From the NCBI GenBank assembly GCA_023898685.1, contig CP060234.1, positions 1,364,001 to 1,428,000 of the forward strand: a DNA stretch of 64,000 nt, given 5' to 3'. A program made the position numbers and the translations under genes. Below the pieces are notes generated by a model. The model was not told where the DNA came from. It saw only the letters and a list, made by a program, of their open reading frames with translations, and did not search any database. The DNA comes from Phycisphaeraceae bacterium (GTDB taxonomy: Bacteria > Planctomycetota > Phycisphaerae > Phycisphaerales > UBA1924). Below, piece by piece: positions 1 through 8,099 of this stretch. Numbering within the stretch: position 1 is the stretch's first letter; each line of letters begins with the position of its first letter.

Positions 1-582
1 GAGTGCGTCAAGCACGGCCTGATGTCGGCCGACTGGGGCGACGCGGGGCTGCTCGCGTGGACCCGGACCTCGATCGACGCGATCGCGCGACGCGATCCGG
101 ATGTGCTGGGCGAGCTGATCGCCCGCAACGTGGGTGTCAAGGCCCGAGTGGTCGCCGCCGACGAGCGAGAGCAATCGGACACCGGGGGTCGGGCCCTGCT
201 CAACCTGGGCCACACCTACGCGCACGCGATGGAGACCATCGGGGGCCTCACTCCCGATGGCGACCCGGCTCACGCCCCGCTCCAACACGGCGAGGCGGTG
301 GCGCTGGGGCTCGTCGCCGCGGCCGCGTGCTCGGCGGCGCTGGGGCGGATTACCCCCTCCGATTTTGAGACGGTGCGAGACGCCGTCGGGGCGTGCGGGC
401 TGCCCACCTTGATCGCGGGTCTGCCCGACGACGCGACGCTGATCGCTCGAATGGGGCACGACAAGAAGGCGTCGGGCGGGCGGCTCCGCCTGACGCTGTT
501 GGCGGCGATTGGGCGGGGCGAGCTGGTGACCAACCCGCCGCTCGACGCGGTGGCGACGGGCTGGTCGGCGATCCGCGGCTGA
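1..582 (+). CDS. aroB: 3-dehydroquinate synthase (C-terminal part)
   Basis: This is the last 193 residues of a gene that begins before the window. AroB converts DAHP to 3-dehydroquinate in the cytoplasm, the second step of the shikimate pathway. The fragment holds the family's most recognisable block, RALLNLGHTYAHAME followed by LQHGEAVALGL, which supplies metal-binding histidines, preceded by KARVVAADERE. The frame is open from the first base, so the gene is truncated by the window edge and not by mutation. The next gene starts 177 bases downstream, so the two are probably not tightly coupled. The family call is secure; nothing can be said about the N-terminal NAD-binding half. Confidence 0.95.
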   Translation, partial: ECVKHGLMSADWGDAGLLAWTRTSIDAIARRDPDVLGELIARNVGVKARVVAADEREQSDTGGRALLNLGHTYAHAMETIGGLTPDGDPAHAPLQHGEAVALGLVAAAACSAALGRITPSDFETVRDAVGACGLPTLIAGLPDDATLIARMGHDKKASGGRLRLTLLAAIGRGELVTNPPLDAVATGWSAIRG

Positions 583-759
583 GGCCCACCTTTCGATATC
601 CCCACATCGCAGGCCCCCGATAGCGGGTAGGGCGTTCGGGGGTTCAAGCCGGTTTTGGCACGAGGCCGATAACGCCTTTGTCGGGCATTCCGTCTCGCCC
701 GGCGGGTGTTGTGGCTCGTCAATGAACGGCTGGGTGTGGATCCGGGGCGGAGACTGTCC

Positions 760-2265
760 ATGCGGACCATCGCGATCATCAACCAGAAGGGCGGATGCGG
801 GAAGACCACGACCGCGATCAACCTCGCCGCGGTGCTCGCGGCCGAGGGGCGGCGCACGCTGCTGGTCGATCTGGATCCGCAATCGCACTGCGCGGCGGGG
901 CTGGCGGTGCCGGCCCAACAGATCGAGTTCGACATCGGCGACGCGATGCTGAGCCTGCCCGGCAAGGGGTTCGAGCCGGCCCGGCTGTTGTGGCGGGTGA
1001 CCAGAAACCTGGATCTCGCCCCGAGCCGGACCAAGCTCGCGGGGCTGGAGGCGACCCGGGGAGGGCTCGCCTCGGCGGCCGAGCGAGAGCGGCGGCTGGG
1101 CAAGGTGCTCGAGCATGTGCGCTCGCGGGTGGCGGATCAGCCGTTCGAGTTCGCGGTCATCGATTGCCCCCCCAGTATCGGGCTGCTGACCTACAACGCG
1201 ATCACCGCGGCGGGCGAGATCATCATCCCGGTCGAGACGAGTTTCTTCAGCCTCCAGGGCGCCACGAAGCAGGTGGCCACGATCCGCTCTCTGGGCCGGC
1301 GCCTCGGCACGCGGCCCGCGACCCGGCTGATGGCGACGATGCACGACGCGGACCACGGGCTCGCGTGCGACCTGCACGCCGAATTGTGCCGGCGGTTCGA
1401 GAGCGCGATGGTGCCCGTCACGATCCGGTTCGACCAGGCGGTGCGCGAATCGGCCTCGTTCGGCCAGCCCGTCATCGACTATGCCCCGGCGAGCCCCGGC
1501 GCGGCCGACTACCGGGCGTTGGGCGCGTGGCTGCTGGGGCTGGAGGGATCGGCCGAGCCGGACGCGACGGTGATCGAGGTCAAGCGGACGGCGGTGCCGC
1601 TCGGCGCCCGCCGCCCCCCGGCGGAGGCGGAGCGGGCAGAGCATGAGCGGGGCGTCGTGCGGCGGGGGCAGGCGCTGGCGCGACCCCTGCACCAGGAGGG
1701 CGAGGCGCCCGAACGCGCTGAGGCGGCGGGCCGCGAGCCGGGCCGGACGGCCGCGGTGCGGTCGGCCCAGGCCAAGGCGGCGTCGGTCGCCGAGCGGGTC
1801 GAGGTGCAGACACTCGAGACGATGAGCCGCGTGGAGGACCTGTGCCGTCGGGCGCAGGCGCTCCAGCAGCGGATCAGCCCGTCGACCTCCGACGGCGAGA
1901 CGAGGCTGCGCAGCGCGAATGGCTCGTTGGCGCTCATCGAGCAGCCGTACAACAGAACCAAGCGCGAGAAGTCGGTGGCGAGGCTGTTCGGCGCGCGGCC
2001 CGCGAGCGGGCGGCTGCTGTTCGTCCAGCCCATCGAGCTGGGGCTCGATGTGCGTGTCGCGGGCGACTTTAACGGGTGGAGCCCGACGGCGACGCCGATG
2101 CGCCGCAACGAATCGCTGGGGGTGCACGAGGCCACGGTCGACGCGCCTCCCGGGCGGCACTGCTACAAGCTCGTCGTCGACGGGCGGTGGCTCGAGGACC
2201 AGTTCAACCCCGAGACCGCGCCCAACGAGTTCGGCGAGCGGAACAGTGTCGTGACGATGAGGTGA
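760..2265 (+). CDS. ParA/MinD-like ATPase fused to a C-terminal CBM48-like domain
   Basis: The protein has 501 residues in three parts. Residues 1-265 are a ParA-type ATPase with the deviant Walker A KGGCGKTTT at residues 10-18, the DLDPQ switch and the VIDCPPSIG Walker B segment. Residues 265-410 form a charged, Arg/Glu/Ala-rich linker likely to be helical. Residues 415-501 resemble an isoamylase N-terminal or AMPK glycogen-binding domain (VRVAGDFNGWSP, then GRHCYKLVVDGRW). ParA proteins normally move DNA or protein cargo over the nucleoid; CBM48 domains bind alpha-glucans or act as protein-interaction folds. The start at 760 is chosen because Walker A is then near the N-terminus as usual and GGGGCGGAG lies just upstream; an earlier in-frame ATG at 706 would add 18 atypical residues. 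No parB or parS adjoins it. The combination is unusual, and its cargo is unknown. Confidence 0.85.
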   Translation: MRTIAIINQKGGCGKTTTAINLAAVLAAEGRRTLLVDLDPQSHCAAGLAVPAQQIEFDIGDAMLSLPGKGFEPARLLWRVTRNLDLAPSRTKLAGLEATRGGLASAAERERRLGKVLEHVRSRVADQPFEFAVIDCPPSIGLLTYNAITAAGEIIIPVETSFFSLQGATKQVATIRSLGRRLGTRPATRLMATMHDADHGLACDLHAELCRRFESAMVPVTIRFDQAVRESASFGQPVIDYAPASPGAADYRALGAWLLGLEGSAEPDATVIEVKRTAVPLGARRPPAEAERAEHERGVVRRGQALARPLHQEGEAPERAEAAGREPGRTAAVRSAQAKAASVAERVEVQTLETMSRVEDLCRRAQALQQRISPSTSDGETRLRSANGSLALIEQPYNRTKREKSVARLFGARPASGRLLFVQPIELGLDVRVAGDFNGWSPTATPMRRNESLGVHEATVDAPPGRHCYKLVVDGRWLEDQFNPETAPNEFGERNSVVTMR

Positions 2266-2323
2266 CGATCGACGAATGAGGCCCCAGGCCCGATCGCACG
2301 GCCCGCGATCGGCGACGAGGAGC

Positions 2324-3592
2324 ATGATGGAACACCAAACCGGAACCGAGGGGATGAAGAGCCGGGTGACGCTCCGGCTCGTGGACCCCGGCGGGAGTGA
2401 CGTCTGGGAGCCGGACCCGGCGATCGACACCGAGGACGTCCAGACGCTGGACGAGCTGGCCGAGCTGTTCATCGGCGAGCAGGGCGTCTACCGCGCCGGC
2501 GATCGGTGGGAAGACGAGCCCGAGGCGGAGAACGACGACGCCCGGTCGACGGTGCTCGAGGCGGTGATCACGGGGCACCTGCCGGTGCGCGGCGCGGTGT
2601 GGGTGCGCGCCTACGCCGCGAGCGTGGCGCGGGCCGAGGGCGTGCCGGTCGTGCTGGTGCGTGTCACCCCCGACCGGACGAGCGTGGAGCTTGTGGGCAC
2701 GTCGGCCGATGCCGAGCCCGTGGGCGACATCGCGACGGCGATCCGAGCCGCGGGCTGCGCCGCCGGCCACTGGCTGCTGCACTTCGACGAGCTCGACCAG
2801 GCGGGGCTGCTGCGCGCCGGGTTGATCGACCGGGTGACGGTCTTGAGCGGGGCGGACGAGCCGGCGATCGTGTCGGCCTATCGGCTGATCAAGTCGATGG
2901 GCGAGCAGCCGGTTCCGTTGCACGGCGAGCCGGCCCGCGTGGGCGTGGCGATCGTCGGGGCCGACCCGTCGAACACGACGCGGGCCACGGGCCGGCTGGT
3001 CGATGCGACGCGGCAGTTCCTGGGGCTGACACTGGAGGTCCGCCCGGGCGTGCCGCGCGTGCAGTCGGCGTCGGCGGCGCTGCTGGGCGACAGCGCTCAG
3101 CGATATGAGCCGGCGGATGTGCTTTCGATGATCGTGGACGGGCCGCGCGAGGCCCTCGCCGCTCGGCCGGCGACCCCGCAGGGGTCCGGGCCTGCGCCCG
3201 AGCCGAATCGCGCCGCGCGACCCGCGGACGCGAGGAACCGGCCCAGCGCCGCGCTGCTGGTGGAAGGGCTCGCGCCGACGGGGCTGCCGTGCTCTGTTTC
3301 ACCGTCGGTGGAGTTGGCGGCGGACAACACGGGCGGGCTGCACCTGGTCTGCTGGTGGAGCCCCGAGGCGCCGGGCGAACTGCTCAAGGCCGGCGCCTGG
3401 GCGAGGTTGAACAGGCCCCTGCTGGCCCATGTCTGCGCCGACCTGCGGGCGGCGGGTGAGCCGACCCTGCACGTGGTGAGCACCGATCCGTACGTGGCGG
3501 CGGATCTGCGCGGCACGGGCACCGTCGTGCATCTCGCCCGCCCCGCGGCGGCGCTGCGGGTCGAAGGGTGGGTGTGCGGCCGGGTGGATTGA
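2324..3592 (+). CDS. Degenerate ParA/MinD-like protein, no P-loop
   Basis: A 422-residue protein with no family I can name confidently. It begins 58 bases after the ParA-CBM48 gene, on the same strand and behind a GAGGAG ribosome site, so the two are probably cotranscribed. The central part reads like the core of a MinD/FleN-type ATPase (HWLLHFDELDQAGLLRAG, then SGADEPAIVSAYRLIKSMGE, as in the strand-helix pair that follows Walker B in that family), but there is no Walker A and the N-terminus is acidic. A proline/alanine-rich linker lies near residues 275-310, followed by a C-terminal domain with no recognised match. The inferred role is a non-hydrolysing partner or regulator of the upstream ATPase. 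An ATG at 2327 is an equally good start. A general hypothetical label remains possible. Confidence 0.6.
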   Translation: MMEHQTGTEGMKSRVTLRLVDPGGSDVWEPDPAIDTEDVQTLDELAELFIGEQGVYRAGDRWEDEPEAENDDARSTVLEAVITGHLPVRGAVWVRAYAASVARAEGVPVVLVRVTPDRTSVELVGTSADAEPVGDIATAIRAAGCAAGHWLLHFDELDQAGLLRAGLIDRVTVLSGADEPAIVSAYRLIKSMGEQPVPLHGEPARVGVAIVGADPSNTTRATGRLVDATRQFLGLTLEVRPGVPRVQSASAALLGDSAQRYEPADVLSMIVDGPREALAARPATPQGSGPAPEPNRAARPADARNRPSAALLVEGLAPTGLPCSVSPSVELAADNTGGLHLVCWWSPEAPGELLKAGAWARLNRPLLAHVCADLRAAGEPTLHVVSTDPYVAADLRGTGTVVHLARPAAALRVEGWVCGRVD

Positions 3593-3617
3593 GCAATGAG
3601 CGCGATCCGCGCGAGGC

Positions 3618-4289
3618 CTATGTCGTGGCCTTGGCCGCGCGCACGAGTGCGTCGAAGAGATCCTGGCCGAGCGCGGCGTTCCTGGTGCGCTCGGGGTGCC
3701 ACTGCACGCCGATCCAGAACCGGGCCTTTGGATCGCCGATCGCCTCGATCACGCCGTCGTCGGCCCGGGCGAGCACGGCCAGCGAGCCCGGGTCGGAGAT
3801 CGCCTGGCGGTGCTTGCTGTGCACTTCGCCCCCGCCGAACGTCCAGCCCGGTTCGGGCTGGATCGCGTGTATCGCCTCCCAGTGCGCCGCCGCGGTGGGC
3901 GTGGTCTCGGGCAGGTGCTGGTCGAGCGAGCCGCCGGCGGTGAGGCCCATGTACTGCATGCCCAGGCAGACGCCCAGCGAGGGAGTGCCCCGCTCGCGGA
4001 GGGCCCGGATCAGCGCGAGCTCGAACGCCTGCCGCGCCGGGTGCACCCGCACCGCCCGGGCGTGGGTCGGCACGCCGAAGTCCTCCATAATCGGGTCGTC
4101 GCCCCCGGTGAACACCGCGGCGTCGAGCCACCCCGCGTATGCGCCCACCAGCCCCATGCTGGGCGTGAGCACCACGGGCAGACCCCCCGCCCGCTCCACG
4201 CGCGCGGCGTACGTCGTCGCGACGCGGCACGTTGCCACGCCTTGGCGGTCGATCACGTCCGGCGTGATCCCGACGATCGGTCGATCCAT
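3618..4289 (-). CDS. Gamma-glutamyl-gamma-aminobutyrate hydrolase family protein (class I GATase, PuuD-like)
   Basis: A 223-residue class I glutamine amidotransferase-like hydrolase of peptidase family C26. The nucleophile elbow GVCLGMQ gives Cys108, and the histidine/glutamate pair lies in VQWHPER (His198, Glu200). The motif VHSKHRQ matches the family's conserved HxxHHQ-like segment, and the N-terminal PIVGIT opening is typical. Relatives cleave gamma-glutamyl-GABA in putrescine degradation, but no other Puu genes are nearby, so the substrate is open. The start at 4289 is preferred over an ATG four codons upstream because GGAGG sits five bases before it. The gene converges with the preceding one and is divergent from the DUF4340 gene. 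Confidence 0.88.
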   Translation of the reverse strand: MDRPIVGITPDVIDRQGVATCRVATTYAARVERAGGLPVVLTPSMGLVGAYAGWLDAAVFTGGDDPIMEDFGVPTHARAVRVHPARQAFELALIRALRERGTPSLGVCLGMQYMGLTAGGSLDQHLPETTPTAAAHWEAIHAIQPEPGWTFGGGEVHSKHRQAISDPGSLAVLARADDGVIEAIGDPKARFWIGVQWHPERTRNAALGQDLFDALVRAAKATT

Positions 4290-4384
4290 GCGGGCCTCCA
4301 TCTCCCCTCCATCGGGCCGGTCAGAGCCGGATCGCCACCACCGGGTCCGCGACCACCAGGGATCGTTGACGGTACAGTCACCCC

Positions 4385-5731
4385 GTGTCCAACCGCACGC
4401 TCGCCATCACCGTCTGCCTCGCGGTTCTCGCCGCCGCGCTGGCGTGGGTGACGACGCCCGAGCGGCGCGCCTCGGCGGCGCGGGCGGCGGACGAGCCCGA
4501 GACGTTCACGCTGGGCTTTGACGTGGCGAGCGTCAGCGCGGTGCTCGTCGAGTCGGGCGGATTTACCGCCGTTCTGAGTCGATACCCGCACTGGCTGGTG
4601 CAACTGCCGGGAGAGAACGGGGGGGCAATCACATGGCCCGCCGAACCCGACGCGGCCCGATCTCTCCTCCGCGACCTCGCGGCCGTGCGGTTTGAGCCTC
4701 GGGAAACGCCGGACGCTGCCGGCCGAGTGCTCACCCGCATTCACGTAGACGTACTCGATGTTCCGGATGGGCGGACTATCACGATCGAGGTGCTGGGCCC
4801 GCCTCTCGCCGGTCGCGTGCCCGTGCGCATCGCCACCCCCGACGGATCGCGCTACGCCGACGCCCCCGTCAACCAACTTCGCCCGCTGTCGATCGAGGAT
4901 ATCGCGTCGTTGGTGTCGCCCTACCCGCTCGCGCCGGATGGCGTGGTGTCGACTGTCTACATCATGGCGATCGGACCTGATGGGCAGCTCTCGACTGACC
5001 TGCGCTTGCAACGGCAGGCGGGTCTCTGGGCTCTTTCGGACAGCGAGGCCCGGCTCGATCCGGCCGCGATCGGAGCGCTGATCGATCGGCTCAGGTCCAT
5101 CCGCATGGCCCAGGTCGAGGTGCCCGTTCGCGACGACATACTGGACCCGAGGTACGTCATAATCGTCCGCGCGAGCCTCCCGCGTGCCGCCGGGGAGCCC
5201 GAGATCCCAGCCAGCGGGACTCTCACTATCGGCAGCCAGGTCAACATCGACGGCGATGTGAGGGCCAAGGTGGTATCAACGGTGAATGGGGGTCAATATG
5301 GGTGCTTCTTTACGCTGGACGCCAAGACCTTCCCCGCCCTGCCCACGACACCCGACACGCTGCTCGACAAGGTCCCGCTGCCATGGCCCGCGAGCGAGGC
5401 GGCGACGATTGCTGTTGAGCGGGGCGGGAAGGCCGCGTCGGTCCGCCGGACGATCGAGGGGTGGGTTGCCCGGGATCATCCCGCCGACACGCTGGCGATC
5501 CGCACGTTGCTCGCGGCTCTGGGCTCGCCACAAGCCGTGCGTCTTCACGCGGACTCGGACGTGGCGCCGACGGAGCGCCTCACGCTCGGGCCCATCGGCA
5601 TGGGCGACCAGGTCACGCTGGCGGTCACGCGCGACGGATCGAGTGTCATCGTTTCGGACGGCGCCGCCGATTGGACGATCGACGACAAGGATGGGTCGAT
5701 CGGGCGGTCGCTGGACGCGCTCGCGCCGTGA
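4385..5731 (+). CDS. DUF4340 domain protein, membrane-anchored
   Basis: A 448-residue protein starting with GTG. Residues 5-23 are one hydrophobic segment (LAITVCLAVLAAALAW) that probably anchors it, and the rest looks extracytoplasmic, with repeated beta-rich blocks of the DUF4340 type: W.V..PGENGG followed by LLRDLAAVRFEP, and a second copy around DHPADTLAIRTLLAALGS. DUF4340 proteins commonly accompany GldG/ABC-type transport systems, but no such genes are adjacent, so here it stands alone. TACAGT at 4373-4378 ends six bases before the GTG with no ribosome site between, suggesting a leaderless transcript. Function is unknown. Confidence 0.75.
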   Translation: MSNRTLAITVCLAVLAAALAWVTTPERRASAARAADEPETFTLGFDVASVSAVLVESGGFTAVLSRYPHWLVQLPGENGGAITWPAEPDAARSLLRDLAAVRFEPRETPDAAGRVLTRIHVDVLDVPDGRTITIEVLGPPLAGRVPVRIATPDGSRYADAPVNQLRPLSIEDIASLVSPYPLAPDGVVSTVYIMAIGPDGQLSTDLRLQRQAGLWALSDSEARLDPAAIGALIDRLRSIRMAQVEVPVRDDILDPRYVIIVRASLPRAAGEPEIPASGTLTIGSQVNIDGDVRAKVVSTVNGGQYGCFFTLDAKTFPALPTTPDTLLDKVPLPWPASEAATIAVERGGKAASVRRTIEGWVARDHPADTLAIRTLLAALGSPQAVRLHADSDVAPTERLTLGPIGMGDQVTLAVTRDGSSVIVSDGAADWTIDDKDGSIGRSLDALAP

Positions 5732-5816
5732 GGTGCCGTGGCACACTCGGAAGGAGGATCTGATCCGGAAGAGCACGCGATCGGGACAATCGCAGAGCCC
5801 GAGGCATCCGCGCCCG

Positions 5817-6596
5817 TCACGGATAGTCCTGCCTCGTCCCGCGCAGCACCACGTCGCTGACGTGTACGTTCGGGGGCTGCGACGCGACGAAGCCGATCGC
5901 CCGGGCGATATCCGCCGGCACGAGCACCGGGCCGAACTTCTCGCCGAACGAGGCCACCAACTCGTCGGTGTACCCCGCGACCGCCTGGAACTCGCTGAGC
6001 ACCACCGCCGGCTCGATCAGCGTGACCCGCACGCCCTTGGGCCCGATCTCACGCCGCAGCGCCTCGGCCAGCGAGTGCACCGCGAACTTGGTCGAGCCGT
6101 ACATGCTGGAAAAGGGGCTGACGTGCCGCCCGACCACCGAGCCCAGCACGATGATGTCGTGGGCGCGGTCGGTCCAGGTCTCTGGGGTCACGTCGCCGGT
6201 CATCCGCTCGCCTGCGGCCCGCATGAGCTTCGCCGCCCCGACAAGGTTGGTGCGGAACATCTCGTCCCACTCGCCGGTGTCGCTGGTGAGCAGGCTGCCC
6301 GCGAGCCCCCGCCCCGCGTTGACGACGACGAGATCGGCGGGCTTTCCGAAGGCCGACTCGGCCTGATCGAGCATCGCGTTGATGACAGACTCGTCGGCAC
6401 AATCGCCCGCGGCGACGGTGCAGCAGCCTTCGCCGTGCGACGATTCGAGCTCGTACTTCAACGCCGCCAGCCGCTCGGCTCGTCGGGCGTTGATCACGAG
6501 TTTCGCGCCGCGTGAGATCAACTCGCGGGCCGCAGCCTCGCCGATGCCCGCGCTCGCCCCGGTCACCACACCGATCCGTCCGCCCAAGTCCTGCAT
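5817..6596 (-). CDS. Short-chain dehydrogenase/reductase
   Basis: A 259-residue classical SDR. Visible motifs are the cofactor loop GASAGIG (residues 13-19), NARR after the second strand (suggesting NADPH preference), the NAG-type motif VVNAGRG, a serine before the active site, and the catalytic YGSTK with Tyr166 and Lys170. Members reduce carbonyl groups on varied substrates, and the substrate cannot be read here. The frame is open for 164 codons upstream, but that extension runs through repeat DNA, so the ATG at 6596 directly before DLGGRIGVVTGA is the real start. It converges with the DUF4340 gene and is divergent from endonuclease IV across a repeat-filled gap. Confidence 0.92.
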   Translation of the reverse strand: MQDLGGRIGVVTGASAGIGEAAARELISRGAKLVINARRAERLAALKYELESSHGEGCCTVAAGDCADESVINAMLDQAESAFGKPADLVVVNAGRGLAGSLLTSDTGEWDEMFRTNLVGAAKLMRAAGERMTGDVTPETWTDRAHDIIVLGSVVGRHVSPFSSMYGSTKFAVHSLAEALRREIGPKGVRVTLIEPAVVLSEFQAVAGYTDELVASFGEKFGPVLVPADIARAIGFVASQPPNVHVSDVVLRGTRQDYP

Positions 6597-6701
6597 GCAA
6601 GCCTCCGGGCCGATCGTAGAGCGGCTTCTCCGCGTCTGTTGCGTGTGCCGCGGCCGAAACGGTGATCCGGAAAAACCACCTGCCCGCACCGACAATGGAG
6701 G

Positions 6702-6797
6702 GTGCCACTGCTCGCCGTCCTCGGCGCAGCAGTGCTCCGGGACACATCGCACTTTGTGCGATGGCACGACTGCGCCGAGCACGGCGAGTCGTGGCAC
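6702..6797. repeat. 96-bp imperfect palindrome with GTGCCAC/GTGGCAC ends
   Basis: The arms pair almost throughout: GTGCCAC at the left end with GTGGCAC at the right, CTCGCCGT and CTCGGCGCAG with CTGCGCCGAG and ACGGCGAG, and an inner ATCGCAC-TTT-GTGCGAT hairpin. The whole unit would fold as one long cruciform or RNA hairpin. It lies in the 322-bp gap between the divergent SDR and endonuclease IV genes, which otherwise contains no gene. Its terminal seven bases match those of the palindrome at 38778-38855. Confidence 0.85.
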
Positions 6798-6816
6798 CCC
6801 GCGTCGGTCCTGCCGC

Positions 6817-6841
6817 GGGACGGCCGGGACGGCCGTGGCAC
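6817..6841. repeat. Half-copy of the GGCCGTGGCAC palindrome family
   Basis: A 25-base segment ending in GACGGCCGTGGCAC that resembles the right arm of the complete palindrome at 38778-38855, with a few mismatches. No matching left arm is present, so it appears to be a solitary or decayed half. Confidence 0.6.
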
Positions 6842-6846
6842 GCTCG

Positions 6847-6895
6847 CCTGGTCCCTGGTCCCTGGTCCCTGGTGCCCGGTCCCCGGTCCCCGGTG
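6847..6895. repeat. Tandem 7-bp repeat, unit CCTGGTC / CCCGGTC
   Basis: Seven consecutive copies of a 7-base unit: three CCTGGTC, one CCTGGTG, two CCCGGTC and one CCCGGTG. The array ends 23 bases before the endonuclease IV start codon, where its promoter should be. Neither strand of the unit produces a stop codon in any frame, so open frames run through it on both strands and must not be taken as coding. Confidence 0.9.
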
Positions 6896-6918
6896 CCTGC
6901 CCCGCCAACAATGCCCGC

Positions 6919-7824
6919 ATGCCACTCTTCGGTTCCCACCTCTCCGTCGCCGGCGGCATGGTCAACGCGCTCATCGAGGGCGAGCGGCTGAAGATGGACA
7001 CCGTCCAGGTGTTCACCAAGAACCAGCAGCAGTGGAAGGCCCGCCCGCTCGACCCCAAGGCGTCACAAGACTGGCTCACCGAGCTCAAGCGGCTGGGCTG
7101 GACAGATCGGGCGGTCAGCCACGCGAGCTACCTGATCAACCTCGCGAGCCCAGACGACGGGCTGTGGAACAAGTCGATCGACCTGATGGTCGTCGAGCTC
7201 GAGCGGTGCGAGGCGCTGTCGATCCCGTTCCTGGTGCACCACCCGGGGGCGTACACCACGAGCGACGAGGACGCGGGCCTGACGCGGATCGCCAAGGCGT
7301 ACAAGCAGATCTTCAAGCGCACGAAGGGGTTCCGAACCGTCTCGTGCCTCGAGGACACGGTGGGCTCGGGATCGAATCTGGGGCGCACGTTCGACCAGCT
7401 CGCCGATCTGCGTGGGCGCATCATCGACCAGACGGGCGAGCCGGCCCGCGTCGGGTTCTGTCTCGACACCTGCCATGCGCACGCGGGGGGCTACGACATG
7501 TCGAGCCGGGCGTCGGCCGACGCGGCCCTCGACGAGTTCGATCGCCTGTGCGGGCTTGACAATCTGCGGTGCCTCCACCTCAACGACTCGCTCAAGGCGA
7601 TGGGCAGCCGGCGCGACCGGCACGCCCACATCGGCGAGGGCACCATCACCAACCCGCCCGAACGCAAGCGTCGGGCCCTCAGGGATTCTGGATTCGCGGC
7701 GGTCGTCAACCGGCCCGAGTTGCGGGGCAAGCCCATGATTCTCGAGACGCCCAAGGGCGACGACGAAAAGGGCGTGCCGCACGACTCGCGGAATCTCAGG
7801 CGGCTGCGGCAGATGGTCGATTGA
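6919..7824 (+). CDS. nfo: Deoxyribonuclease IV (AP endonuclease)
   Basis: A 301-residue endonuclease IV of the TIM-barrel xylose-isomerase-like superfamily. It nicks DNA 5' of abasic sites in base excision repair, in the cytoplasm, with a trinuclear zinc site. Recognisable blocks in order are GSHLSVAGG at the N-terminus, VQVFTKNQQQW, VSHASYLINLASP, VHHPGAY, CLEDTVGSG, FCLDTCHAHAGGYD, CLHLNDS, HAHIGEG and ILETPKGDD. These carry the His, Asp and Glu ligands expected. The start at 6919 is fixed by homology; the frame is open far upstream only because of stop-free repeats. AACAAT at 6907-6912 could be a -10 box for a leaderless message. Confidence 0.97.
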   Translation: MPLFGSHLSVAGGMVNALIEGERLKMDTVQVFTKNQQQWKARPLDPKASQDWLTELKRLGWTDRAVSHASYLINLASPDDGLWNKSIDLMVVELERCEALSIPFLVHHPGAYTTSDEDAGLTRIAKAYKQIFKRTKGFRTVSCLEDTVGSGSNLGRTFDQLADLRGRIIDQTGEPARVGFCLDTCHAHAGGYDMSSRASADAALDEFDRLCGLDNLRCLHLNDSLKAMGSRRDRHAHIGEGTITNPPERKRRALRDSGFAAVVNRPELRGKPMILETPKGDDEKGVPHDSRNLRRLRQMVD

Positions 7825-7849
7825 CAGAGCCGCGGCGACCAGTAGAAAA

Positions 7850-7879
7850 CGGCGGCGTCGGAACTGCTCGACGCCGCCG
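7850..7879 (-). terminator. Rho-independent terminator (minus strand)
   Basis: A perfect 11-bp stem, CGGCGGCGTCG at 7850-7860 with its complement at 7869-7879, followed on the minus strand by TTTTC. It lies downstream of the sigma/anti-sigma genes and of the frameshifted PEP-CTERM tail, and would end that transcript. Confidence 0.85.
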
Positions 7880-7896
7880 CAACGTGGGAAACAGGA

Positions 7897-8042
7897 TCAA
7901 CGCCGGCGGGCCGCCATCAGGCCCGCGACGCCAGCCCGGCCATCATCCCCGGGGTCGGCACGGCGAAGATCCGCGTGATGAGGGCGATTCGATCCGCAAG
8001 GCCTCCGATCAACGTGACCGAGGGCGGGTCTTCGCCCCCGTT
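7897..8042 (-). pseudogene. Frameshifted PEP-CTERM-like C-terminal tail
   Basis: Read on the minus strand, one frame gives a hydrophobic segment followed by FAVPTPGMMAGLASRA and a stop. A second frame, shifted by one base at about 7926, continues as AGLMAARRR and stops at 7897. Joined across the one-base shift, the two make a standard PEP-CTERM-like tail like the three intact ones in this window. A terminator follows directly, as expected for a real 3' end. Upstream of about 8042 no start codon or recognisable domain is visible; the frame runs back to the anti-sigma stop at 8100. It is either a decayed gene or a place where one base is missing from the assembly. Confidence 0.5.
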
Positions 8043-8099
8043 CCGCAGCCGAACCCGGTGATGATGTGTCGCCCGAATCGAATCGGCCTTGCTCGGGTT

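Noticed and set aside
636..660. A tRNA-like T-arm (GGGGGTTCAAGCCGG) before the ParA-CBM48 gene.
   Set aside because: The flanking bases do not pair as a T-stem and no anticodon or acceptor stem can be formed.
6597..7088. A 164-residue N-terminal extension of the SDR protein and a 180-residue extension of endonuclease IV.
   Set aside because: Both extensions are translations of the stop-free repeats in the divergent gap, and both families begin normally at the internal ATGs chosen.
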